A DNA stretch of 64,000 bases, from NCBI GenBank assembly GCA_943331445.1, contig CALQLO010000001.1, forward strand, positions 62,001-126,000, given 5' to 3'. The stretch's first letter is position 1. The number at the start of each line of letters is the position of its first letter. Under the pieces are notes generated by a model, which did not search any database, was not told the DNA's origin, and worked only from the letters and a program-made list of their open reading frames with translations. The stretch is from Akkermansia muciniphila (GTDB lineage Bacteria; Verrucomicrobiota; Verrucomicrobiia; Opitutales; UBA953). The position numbers and the translations under genes were made by a program. Below are positions 9,585 through 16,607 of this stretch, one piece after another.

Positions 9585-9862
9585 CGCTTAATTGAAAAAT
9601 CTTTGCAGGTGCGGAGGCCGGAGAAATTCTTGATTTCTTCCGATTTAATATGCCCATCGAGCGACTTCACAATCTCATCGGTAAAGCCCTCCACTTCCGC
9701 ACCTTTACCTTCAGCATGGAGGTAAACCCGGCCATCCGGAAGGTTTTGAACATATCCCGTGACATCAAATCCGCGGGCTAAAGCTAGGACTTGGGCTCTG
9801 AAACCGACCCCTTGGACATGTCCAGTATACCAGACATCGCGATGGGAGACATGGGTTGACAT
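9581..9862 (-). CDS. acyP: Acylphosphatase
   Basis: This is a small (93 residues) acylphosphatase that hydrolyses carboxyl-phosphate bonds. The catalytic arginine (Arg22) is in GHVQGVGFR and the catalytic asparagine (Asn40) is in GYVQNLPDGRV. These are the two invariant sites of the family, at the expected spacing. It is the first gene of the minus-strand operon and overlaps the ABC ATPase start by four bases. A functional link to the exporter is not obvious. Its start codon lies about 60 bases from the divergently transcribed tatA. Confidence 0.93.
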   Translation of the reverse strand: MSTHVSHRDVWYTGHVQGVGFRAQVLALARGFDVTGYVQNLPDGRVYLHAEGKGAEVEGFTDEIVKSLDGHIKSEEIKNFSGLRTCKDFSIKR

Positions 9863-9921
9863 AGCCGAAACTTATGGAAATGTTCTCTACTCCAACCAAT
9901 CCCAGCAATCGCAATCTGACC

Positions 9922-10218
9922 ATGCACCTCCCTCTTGCCGTGTTCGACGGTCCCGTTATTTGGGTAGTCCTCTTTGTGGTACTCCTCCTTTTTGGAGGCT
10001 CCAAACTCCCTGAGCTCGCCCGTGGTCTCGGTAAGGCTAAGCGCGAATTCAAGAAGGCTTCGGATGAAGTTGAATCTGAGATTCATTCTGCAGGCGAAGA
10101 AGATGAACGTAAGAAATACCGTCTGAAGCAGGTTGAAGAAGAAGAGCGTGCGGCAATTCGCGCCAAAATTGAGGCCGAAGAGCGCGCCAAGCGTGGCCAG
10201 GACGGCAAACAGAACTAA
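9922..10218 (+). CDS. tatA: Sec-independent protein translocase TatA/TatE
   Basis: TatA forms the pore-like oligomer of the twin-arginine translocase that exports folded proteins. From the ATG at 9922 the protein has 98 residues. It has a short periplasmic N-terminus ([11 protein letters not shown]), one transmembrane helix ([15 protein letters not shown]), the conserved hinge and amphipathic helix [20 protein letters not shown], and a long charged, probably coiled-coil tail. An upstream in-frame start at 9874 would add 16 residues atypical for TatA. No tatB or tatC is adjacent. A strong terminator hairpin follows directly at 10225-10248. Confidence 0.92.
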   Translation: MHLPLAVFDGPVIWVVLFVVLLLFGGSKLPELARGLGKAKREFKKASDEVESEIHSAGEEDERKKYRLKQVEEEERAAIRAKIEAEERAKRGQDGKQN

Positions 10219-10224
10219 TCCTTC

Positions 10225-10248
10225 GGGGCCTTTTAAAGGCCCCTTTTT
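10225..10248 (+). terminator. Rho-independent terminator after tatA
   Basis: A near-perfect inverted repeat GGGGCCTTT / AAAGGCCCC with a very short loop is followed by a run of five T residues. It starts six bases after the tatA stop and ends just before ribE, insulating the two genes. Confidence 0.85.
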
Positions 10249-10256
10249 ATTTCCAG

Positions 10257-10844
10257 ATGTTTACGGGGCTTGTTCAAGGTGCCGCTCAAGTCGTCAGCCT
10301 GAGCTCCCGGGAAAAGGATGGTGCCCGACTTACCTTGGCGCACCCCCTCCTCGCCTCGGCTAAGCCAGGCGATAGCATCGCCGTCAACGGTTGCTGCCTG
10401 ACGGTCGTCGACCCCCAGGGTGATCATGTGTCCTTCGACCTTCTGGCCGAGACTCTCCGTCTGACCAACCTCGGGGTGCTTACGGCAGGCTCCGTCGTGA
10501 ATATTGAGCCAAGCTTACTGCCGACTGATCGGCTGGGTGGCCACTTTGTCACTGGCCATATTGATGCCAGCGGTCTGATCACACGCTGGGAAAAAGTCGG
10601 GGCTGACTGGCGGCTTGATATTCGTGCTCCTGCCGATTTTTTAAAATATATCGTGGCCAAGGGATGTGTCGCCGTCGACGGCATGTCATTGACGGTCGCC
10701 GCGGTCACAGACGATGTTTTTACGATTTGGATTATCCCGCACACGCTAGAGGTGACTAATCTGGGGTCACGGCAAGCCGGTGACGGGGTGAATCTAGAAT
10801 CCGATTTGCTTGCCAAGTATGCGGAGAAGCTTCTCCGGAAGTAA
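10257..10844 (+). CDS. ribE: Riboflavin synthase, alpha chain
   Basis: Riboflavin synthase dismutates two 6,7-dimethyl-8-ribityllumazine molecules to riboflavin. The 195-residue protein begins with the invariant MFTGLVQG and consists of two tandem lumazine-binding repeats. The first contains GDSIAVNGCCLTV and the second contains VAVDGMSLTV, with GHFVTGHID at the junction. These motifs are diagnostic. The gene follows the tatA terminator immediately and no other rib genes are adjacent, so it appears to be a standalone unit here. It ends six bases before the convergent acyltransferase gene. Confidence 0.95.
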   Translation: MFTGLVQGAAQVVSLSSREKDGARLTLAHPLLASAKPGDSIAVNGCCLTVVDPQGDHVSFDLLAETLRLTNLGVLTAGSVVNIEPSLLPTDRLGGHFVTGHIDASGLITRWEKVGADWRLDIRAPADFLKYIVAKGCVAVDGMSLTVAAVTDDVFTIWIIPHTLEVTNLGSRQAGDGVNLESDLLAKYAEKLLRK

Positions 10845-10849
10845 TCCCT

Positions 10850-11551
10850 TTAGGATACTGCGACGCCGGAGGTCCGATTCAGACTGTTCTCGAGTCGCTG
10901 GGCGATAGCCTCGTCGGCTTCGTCTTGATGCGGGGCAGGCTCTTGGACGAATTCCACATCCACCCGGGAGAATGGCACTGGTAGGGCAAAGTTGTCCCAA
11001 CTACGCAGTCGCCAGCAACGTTGGTAGTGAATGCCCATGACGACGAAGGGACTGCGGGTGAGTCTGGCTAAAGCAATGGCCCCGGTCTTGAACTTATAGA
11101 CGGGGCCTTTCGGGCCATCAGGCGTGATGCCGGCATTGTTTCCTTTGCGCATGCTGCGCGTCAGGGCGATCAAGGCGGCCGCTCCACGCTTGTTGGAAGA
11201 GCCGCGAACTGCGGTCAGGCCCATGACTCTGAAGAATGCCACCAGCCATGCTCCATCCTTACTCGTGCTGATGAGTGCCGTGATGCGTCGGGAAAAATGG
11301 CGATTGGCGATTAATGATGATGTGAAAAGCTTGTCATGCCAAAGCAGAATGACGACTGGACCTGCGGTGTCATCAATGCGCCGAACGTTGGAATGGACGC
11401 GGAGTGTCGCCAGCCAAAGACGTAAGCCCATTGCGGCAGGCACGACCCAAATCCAGTGATACCAGGGCACCTCGGCGGGGCTGTCGGTCGGTTCTTGGGC
11501 GGGGGCGGACACGTGCCTTATATCACACCGCCCAGTAAGGAGTTCAAACAC
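10850..11551 (-). CDS. DUF374-type lysophospholipid acyltransferase family protein
   Basis: This 233-residue protein resembles the DUF374 branch of the LPLAT acyltransferase superfamily, which acts on lipid A or phospholipids at the inner membrane. Features seen are an N-terminal hydrophobic segment, the LLWHDKLF histidine motif, STSKDGAWLV, and the ITPDGPKGPVYKFKTGAIALAR block typical of this group. The start is a GTG directly after the stop of the NUDIX gene; a second GTG about 13 codons later (SAPAQEP) is an alternative. It is the last gene of a minus-strand group with NUDIX, DUF45 peptidase and mazG. A role in lipid A or phospholipid acylation is inferred from the family. Confidence 0.8.
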   Translation of the reverse strand: MFELLTGRCDIRHVSAPAQEPTDSPAEVPWYHWIWVVPAAMGLRLWLATLRVHSNVRRIDDTAGPVVILLWHDKLFTSSLIANRHFSRRITALISTSKDGAWLVAFFRVMGLTAVRGSSNKRGAAALIALTRSMRKGNNAGITPDGPKGPVYKFKTGAIALARLTRSPFVVMGIHYQRCWRLRSWDNFALPVPFSRVDVEFVQEPAPHQDEADEAIAQRLENSLNRTSGVAVS

Positions 11552-12100
11552 TTATGCAGCCAAGCCCAGCGCACGCCGCACCGTAGGCCGACCCAGCAGG
11601 TGTATCAACGGCCGAGCGAAGGCAGTGCTTTGTTCGGCGATCCAGCGCTCCACCTCGCAGGGCGTTCGCCAAAGCACGGTATCCACTTCAAACTGAGCCA
11701 AGACGGTCGGGAAATCTCCCCGGAGAAGGTACGACCGGACGAACTCATTGCCGAGTTCGTGGTGATGCGGGGCGTAGTCGATTTCCTTGAGGAGTGAGGC
11801 CGGAATGTGGATGCCGAGCTCCTCGCCTAACTCACGGACGGCTGCCGTCAGATAGTCTTCGCCGCTATCGACGTGACCCGCACAGGAAGAACTGAGGAGT
11901 CCTGGGCAATTATCCTTGGCGAAAGAACGTCGCTGCAGGCAAAGCATGCCATCGCTCCTAAGCCAGAATATGTGGATGGCCCGGTGGATGAGTCCACGGC
12001 GGTGAATCTCGCCGCGAAAGGCCGCTCCGATGACCTGATCGTGCGCATCGACGATGTCGAAAGTCTCGTCAGGATGCTGGCCGACTTCAGGGTGTTTCAT
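11552..12100 (-). CDS. NUDIX hydrolase
   Basis: The protein has a complete Nudix box, GHVDSGEDYLTAAVRELGEELG, matching the GX5EX7REUXEEXGU consensus. The fold hydrolyses nucleoside diphosphates linked to other moieties. The N-terminal stretch DIVDAHDQVIGAAFRGEIHRRGLIHRAIHI resembles the YfcD / isopentenyl-diphosphate-isomerase-like NUDIX subgroup. I chose the ATG at 12100 (MKHPEVGQ), which forms an ATGA overlap with the upstream peptidase gene and gives 182 residues. The substrate is unknown; real isopentenyl-diphosphate isomerase activity cannot be claimed. Confidence 0.88.
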   Translation of the reverse strand: MKHPEVGQHPDETFDIVDAHDQVIGAAFRGEIHRRGLIHRAIHIFWLRSDGMLCLQRRSFAKDNCPGLLSSSCAGHVDSGEDYLTAAVRELGEELGIHIPASLLKEIDYAPHHHELGNEFVRSYLLRGDFPTVLAQFEVDTVLWRTPCEVERWIAEQSTAFARPLIHLLGRPTVRRALGLAA

Positions 12101-12819
12101 CGGCCTAGGTCCATGATGACATTCCACCGCTTGGTCAGTTCGCGGTCATGCTTTTTCCAGTCAGGATCCCATGCTTCCAGCTGACGCCAGAAGCGCTCGG
12201 AGTGATCCATGTGCTTTCGATGGGAGAGTTCATGCAAGATGACGTGGTCATGCAGCATGGGTGGCAGCAATATCAGGCGCCAGTTCAGGGAGAGGGTGCC
12301 TTCCGTCGAGCAGGAACCCCATCGCGTTGTCTGGTCACGGACGCTGACCTGTTTAACGGTCACGCCTACGCGTTGGCTCAGGCGCTCCACCGCTAGGCTT
12401 AACCCAGTCTCAGCGAGACGCCGGATGACTCTCACGGCGACTGTTTCTCGATTATCGGCGGGGAGAGCGAGGGCGACCGTTTCGTTTGCCTGGGAAATAC
12501 GGGCGGTGCCGCGTGTCCCGACCGTCACCTCAACCTCTAGCAATCGGTCATCCATCGTGATCCAGGGGAATTTCAGAATATGGGAAGTCAGTGAGGGTTG
12601 GACGGTACGCGCCTTCGCGAGGACTTTCTCCAGCCAAGGGAGGTTATCCCTCAGGAAAGCCAAGGCTGAGGCCTGTGAAGTGTGTTCGGGGTAGGTCAGA
12701 ATCACCTTGGGTCCGGGGCGGACGGAGAGGCGGACGCGGGTCGTCCGACTAGAGACTTTGGGCCAGACCTGTAAGGCCCGTCCAGCGGCGTGAATGACGA
12801 TGGGCGTTTCGGCACTCAT
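12097..12819 (-). CDS. DUF45 (YgjP-like) zinc metallopeptidase
   Basis: This 240-residue protein has the zinc-binding HELSHRKHMDHSERFW segment, an HExxH-type motif followed by a downstream histidine. RWGSCSTEGTLSLNWRLILLP precedes it. This arrangement is the hallmark of the YgjP/DUF45 family of cytoplasmic metal-dependent hydrolases. The ATG at 12819 has an AAGG sequence about seven bases upstream. A GTG at 12825 overlapping the mazG stop (GTGA) is an alternative that adds two residues. It lies between mazG and the NUDIX gene with tight overlaps. The biological substrate is not known. Confidence 0.87.
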   Translation of the reverse strand: MSAETPIVIHAAGRALQVWPKVSSRTTRVRLSVRPGPKVILTYPEHTSQASALAFLRDNLPWLEKVLAKARTVQPSLTSHILKFPWITMDDRLLEVEVTVGTRGTARISQANETVALALPADNRETVAVRVIRRLAETGLSLAVERLSQRVGVTVKQVSVRDQTTRWGSCSTEGTLSLNWRLILLPPMLHDHVILHELSHRKHMDHSERFWRQLEAWDPDWKKHDRELTKRWNVIMDLGR

Positions 12820-12821
12820 GG

Positions 12822-13481
12822 TCACGCCTTGGGGGCGCGGGACTCAGCTTCGCCGACAACTTGGGCGGTACGGCGCCGCAGTGCCGAGTCAGGGTCGATG
12901 CCCGCATCCCGGCATGCCGCGATAAGTTCAAACAACTGTCGGCCAGCGGCTTCTTCGGTGAGGCCGGTCGCGAGTTTGTCTACGGTCGGAATATCGACCG
13001 CGAGGTGAGCATCGAGTTGTTTCTTGCGAATCTGTTTCCAGACTTCACGGGCCGTTAGGATTGCGTTCAGGCTCGCCGGCAATTCCTTGAACACTGAAGG
13101 AGGCTTGGCGCCTTTCTCTTTTAATTTAATTTGTTCCCACTGGGTGATGACCGCATCGGAACTCCCGAGTTTGACCCCGTCGCCGAAAACGTGCGGATGG
13201 CGTCGCACCATTTTCTCGTTCACTTCGCGAGCGACGTCATCAAAATTGAACTTACCCGCTTCGCTGGCCATCTGCGCGTGCAGTACGACGTGAAAAAGGA
13301 GATCACCGAGTTCTTCCCGGAGGTTCGCGTCATCATTGCGGTCGATGGCTTGTAGAAGTTCCGCGACTTCTTCAACGAGGCAGTCACAAATGGTGCGATG
13401 GTTCTGTTCGCGATCCCATGGGCAGCCGTCAGGGGCCCGGAGTCGGGCGGTGGTCTCAATCAGAAGGTCGATGCCGGGCAT
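12822..13481 (-). CDS. mazG: Nucleoside triphosphate pyrophosphohydrolase MazG
   Basis: MazG hydrolyses NTPs and dNTPs to monophosphates and pyrophosphate. It is seen as a house-cleaning enzyme. The first domain has LRAPDGCPWDREQNHRT, then LVEEVAELLQAID and LREELGDLLFHVVLHAQMA, which supply the acidic magnesium ligands (ExxE...ExxD). EKMVRRHPHVFGD follows, exactly as in the family. I placed the start at the ATG at 13481 (MPGIDLLIE), giving 219 residues; longer frames would overlap trpC on the other strand. Compared with E. coli MazG (263 residues) the second domain is shorter. Confidence 0.93.
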   Translation of the reverse strand: MPGIDLLIETTARLRAPDGCPWDREQNHRTICDCLVEEVAELLQAIDRNDDANLREELGDLLFHVVLHAQMASEAGKFNFDDVAREVNEKMVRRHPHVFGDGVKLGSSDAVITQWEQIKLKEKGAKPPSVFKELPASLNAILTAREVWKQIRKKQLDAHLAVDIPTVDKLATGLTEEAAGRQLFELIAACRDAGIDPDSALRRRTAQVVGEAESRAPKA

Positions 13482-13557
13482 AACAAGATGCAGGAGGCAG
13501 GCGGCGGTGGAGTCAAAACGATTGCCAGAAGCCCCCGGAGCGTTTCCGTAGGCATCT

Positions 13558-14349
13558 GTGGATAAGCTCACCGAGATTATGGACGCCAAGCGCAGGGAAA
13601 TCGCCCCCTATGTGCGGGATGTCTCCGATGCCGAACTGACGGCTTTCGCTGGCCTACACCTGACCCCTGGGTTTCGCCAATCGCTCCTCAATCCCGGACG
13701 GCTTAGTGTCATTGCGGAGGTCAAAAGAGCCTCACCAAGTGTCGGTCAAATCCGGGATAACGTGGATGCGGTTGCCCAGGCCCGTGCCTATGCCCTCGCC
13801 GGTGCCGACTGCCTGTCCGTGCTCACGGAAACCAAATACTTCAAGGGGGTGCTGGCTGATTTGGCTGATGTCACCCACGACCAGGTGGGCTCTGCCCGTC
13901 CCCTGCCCTGCATTCGCAAGGATTTCATGGTGCACCCATATCAGGTTTTGGAAGCCGCTCAAGCCGGTGCCCGCTGCATTCTGATTATCGTGCGTGGCTT
14001 GACTGATGTGGAAATTGTGCCGATTCATCGGGCCGCTAAGCTCGCGGGCCTCGATACGCTCTTTGAAGTGCACGACGAGGCGGAGCTTGAACGTGCCATG
14101 CATCATTCCCCTGACATTGTGGGCGTTAATAATCGTAATCTTTCGACGATGAACATCGATCTGTCCTTCGCCGAGCGCGTGATGCCACAGATGCCAGCCT
14201 CGGTCTTAAAGGTGGCGGAAAGCGGCCTGAAGACTGCCGCAGACGCCGCCCGGATGCGCCAAGCGGGCGCGCAAGCCTTGCTCGTCGGTGAATCACTCAT
14301 GCGTACCTCTGATGTGAATTCCCTCATGCGGGCCTTCCAAACCGCATGA
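13558..14349 (+). CDS. trpC: Indole-3-glycerol phosphate synthase
   Basis: TrpC closes the indole ring in tryptophan synthesis. The (beta/alpha)8 barrel motifs are all present: LSVIAEVKRASPS (substrate lysine), LTETKYFKG, CIRKDFMVHPYQ (catalytic lysine), FEVHDEAELERA, GVNNRNLSTMNID and AESGLKTAADAARM. The 263 residues match the usual single-domain length. Translation starts at a GTG at 13558. The stop overlaps the rsmA start (ATGA), a coupling with no obvious metabolic logic. No other trp gene is in the window, so the trp genes are dispersed in this genome or lie elsewhere. Confidence 0.95.
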   Translation: MDKLTEIMDAKRREIAPYVRDVSDAELTAFAGLHLTPGFRQSLLNPGRLSVIAEVKRASPSVGQIRDNVDAVAQARAYALAGADCLSVLTETKYFKGVLADLADVTHDQVGSARPLPCIRKDFMVHPYQVLEAAQAGARCILIIVRGLTDVEIVPIHRAAKLAGLDTLFEVHDEAELERAMHHSPDIVGVNNRNLSTMNIDLSFAERVMPQMPASVLKVAESGLKTAADAARMRQAGAQALLVGESLMRTSDVNSLMRAFQTA

Positions 14350-15179
14350 ACGAAGGTCCACTCTCCGCCAATGAGACAAAAGATCTCCTGGCCCGACTCT
14401 CCCATATGCCTAAGAAATGGCTCGGGCAGAATTTCTTGATTGATGGTAATATCGTCCGTAAGTCGCTTGAACTGGGTGAGGTCAAGGCTGGTGACACCGT
14501 GGTGGAAGTCGGACCTGGTCTCGGCACGCTGACCAGAACCTTGCTGGGGGCCGGGGTGAATCTCTACGCCATCGAGGCCGACCGCACGATGCACTTTCAT
14601 CTCACGGAGTCACTGTTGCCGCGTTTCCCTCAGACTTTTCACCTTAAGGAGGGGGACGCCGTCGATTTCCCGCGGGCGGGTCTAGAGAGCCCTCCGGATG
14701 GATCTTTTAAAGTGGTCGCCAATCTTCCCTATGCGATTTCGACCCCATGGATGGATGGCATCTGTGCCGGCCCACACCCTTCGATGATGGTGCTCATGCT
14801 CCAACGCGAAGCCGCCGAACGTCTCACGGCTGAAGTCGGCACGGGTCACTGGTCAGCCGTGACCGCCCAAGTGCACCTCGCTTTCGAGAAGGTCCGGGTT
14901 CACCCCGTCCCGGCCCAGTCTTTCAACCCGCCTCCCAAGGTTGATTCATGCCTCTTGGTACTTCGACGCCGCCCTGATGCTCGGCGTCTGTCGGCCCGGG
15001 CACGCGAAGTCGCCCGGATGTTCTTCACGCAACGTCGTAAGCAGGTCGGATCTTCGGCCAAGAATCTATTTCCAGATGCTCCCGATGTTTCGGCATGGTT
15101 GGCGGATTTGCCCCGCTATGGGCTAACTAGCCTGGCTCGCCCCGAAACCATCCCGGCTGAGGCTTGGTTGACCCTTTAA
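14346..15179 (+). CDS. rsmA: 16S rRNA dimethyladenosine transferase RsmA (KsgA)
   Basis: RsmA dimethylates two adjacent adenines in helix 45 near the 3' end of 16S rRNA, a late step of small-subunit assembly. The opening PKKWLGQNFLID is the family signature. VVEVGPGLGTLTRTLL is the SAM-binding motif I, and VANLPYAIST is the catalytic NLPY motif. The C-terminal domain has FFTQRRKQVGSSAKNLF, typical of KsgA. The 277 residues are standard. It is translationally coupled to trpC. Confidence 0.95.
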   Translation: MNEGPLSANETKDLLARLSHMPKKWLGQNFLIDGNIVRKSLELGEVKAGDTVVEVGPGLGTLTRTLLGAGVNLYAIEADRTMHFHLTESLLPRFPQTFHLKEGDAVDFPRAGLESPPDGSFKVVANLPYAISTPWMDGICAGPHPSMMVLMLQREAAERLTAEVGTGHWSAVTAQVHLAFEKVRVHPVPAQSFNPPPKVDSCLLVLRRRPDARRLSARAREVARMFFTQRRKQVGSSAKNLFPDAPDVSAWLADLPRYGLTSLARPETIPAEAWLTL

Positions 15180-15207
15180 GCCACGCCAAAGGTTGCTTTC
15201 CGGGGGA

Positions 15208-15227
15208 ACTCTGCTCCTTATCCCGCC
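15208..15227 (+). promoter_or_regulatory. Pyrimidine-rich, SD-less leader of rimO
   Basis: The 20 bases before the rimO start are almost entirely C and T and contain no purine-rich Shine-Dalgarno match. The nearest G-rich run (15201-15206) is more than 20 bases from the ATG, too far for standard pairing. The same style recurs at valS, prfB, sucB, lpd and the sugar genes at the right end. Confidence 0.4.
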
Positions 15228-16607
15228 ATGTCCGTCAAAGTAGGCCTCGTTTCCCTTGGCTGTGCCAAGAATCTCATCGATTCCGAGATCATGATCGGCC
15301 ACCTCGCCAAGGCTGGCATGACGATGACCCCGGATGCCTCCGAGGCTGACGTGGTCATCGTTAACACTTGTTCGTTCATTGATGCCTCGAAACATGAGGC
15401 GCTCGAAGCGATTTATGAGATGAGTGATGGTAAGGCCACGGCCCGGAAAAAAGGCCAGAAGCTCATTGTGGCTGGCTGTATGTCGCAACGCTACCAAGGG
15501 ACCATTCCCACGGTCGAAGGCGCTAAAGGCCGGATTGAGTTACCGAAGGTCGATGCGTTCATTGGCTTAGACCAGGTGACCAATATCGTCCCGGTCATAC
15601 ATAAGGTCATGGGCGGAGAGGCTGGCATGACGGAGTTTCTCGCCAAAACGACGACGTTTATTCCGGACTTTGATACCCCTCGGTTCCGCCTCACCCCCAA
15701 GCACTCGGCTTACATCAAGATCGCAGAAGGATGTAACCACCCCTGCACCTTCTGCATTATCCCGCGTATCCGTGGCCGCCATCGTAGTCGCACGGTGGAG
15801 TCCGTCGTCAAGGAGGCCCGCCAGCTCGTCGCCGAAGGCGTGAAGGAAATTAATCTGATCTCTCAGGACACCACCTATTTCGGCATGGATCGCTGGACCG
15901 ACGCCCGTCCGAATCCGCGCAGCAAGGTGGATTCGACGAAGGGCGAATCCTTGGCTTCCCTGCTACGGGAACTTGATAAGATCGAAGGTGATTTCTGGAT
16001 TCGTCTTCTTTACACGCATCCAGCGCACTGGAGCGATGAGCTGATTGAGACCATTGGTCAGTCCCAACACGTGGTCCGTTACGTGGACATCCCTTTGCAG
16101 CATATCTCCGATCGGATGCTCGGGGCTATGCAGCGCGAGACAGATGGCGCATATATCCGTGATCTGATTAAACGCATGCGCGCCGGAATCCCCGAATTGG
16201 TGATTCGCACGACTTTCATCGCCGGCTTCCCTGGTGAGACCGAAGAGGATTTTACGGAACTCTTGGGCTTCCTTTCCGAAACCAAGTTTGATCGCGTGGG
16301 CGTCTTCAAGTACTCGAAGGAAGAAGGTACCCGTGGTGCAAAGATGGAAGGCCATCTCTCCGATGAAGTAAAGACGGAGCGCCACGGCCGGGCGATGCTC
16401 CTTCTGCAGAAACTTTCAAAAGAACGCGGCGAACGCTTTGTCGGCAAGAAGCTCCGCGTGCTCGTCGAGCGTCCGGGCGTAGCCCGCAGTACCGGAGACG
16501 CCATGGAGATTGACGGGGTCGTCCAAGTTCCCAAAAAGCTCTTGGTCGGTGAGTTCGCCGAGGTGACCGTTACGGGTGCTTCGGAGTACGACTTGATCGC
16601 AAAGTAA
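15228..16607 (+). CDS. rimO: Ribosomal protein S12 methylthiotransferase RimO
   Basis: RimO is a radical-SAM enzyme that adds a methylthio group to an aspartate of ribosomal protein S12. The N-terminal UPF0004 domain has the three cluster cysteines in SLGCAKN, NTCSFI and AGCMSQR. The radical-SAM cluster motif is CNHPCTFC, followed by IPRIRGRHRSR as in RimO rather than MiaB. A C-terminal TRAM domain ends the 459-residue protein. The stop codon directly abuts the stop of the convergent SNF2 gene. Confidence 0.94.
   Translation: MSVKVGLVSLGCAKNLIDSEIMIGHLAKAGMTMTPDASEADVVIVNTCSFIDASKHEALEAIYEMSDGKATARKKGQKLIVAGCMSQRYQGTIPTVEGAKGRIELPKVDAFIGLDQVTNIVPVIHKVMGGEAGMTEFLAKTTTFIPDFDTPRFRLTPKHSAYIKIAEGCNHPCTFCIIPRIRGRHRSRTVESVVKEARQLVAEGVKEINLISQDTTYFGMDRWTDARPNPRSKVDSTKGESLASLLRELDKIEGDFWIRLLYTHPAHWSDELIETIGQSQHVVRYVDIPLQHISDRMLGAMQRETDGAYIRDLIKRMRAGIPELVIRTTFIAGFPGETEEDFTELLGFLSETKFDRVGVFKYSKEEGTRGAKMEGHLSDEVKTERHGRAMLLLQKLSKERGERFVGKKLRVLVERPGVARSTGDAMEIDGVVQVPKKLLVGEFAEVTVTGASEYDLIAK

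Noticed and set aside
9856-9861. TTGACA upstream of tatA as a promoter
   Set aside because: It coincides with the acylphosphatase start codon on the other strand, and no acceptable -10 box occurs at 16-18 bases.
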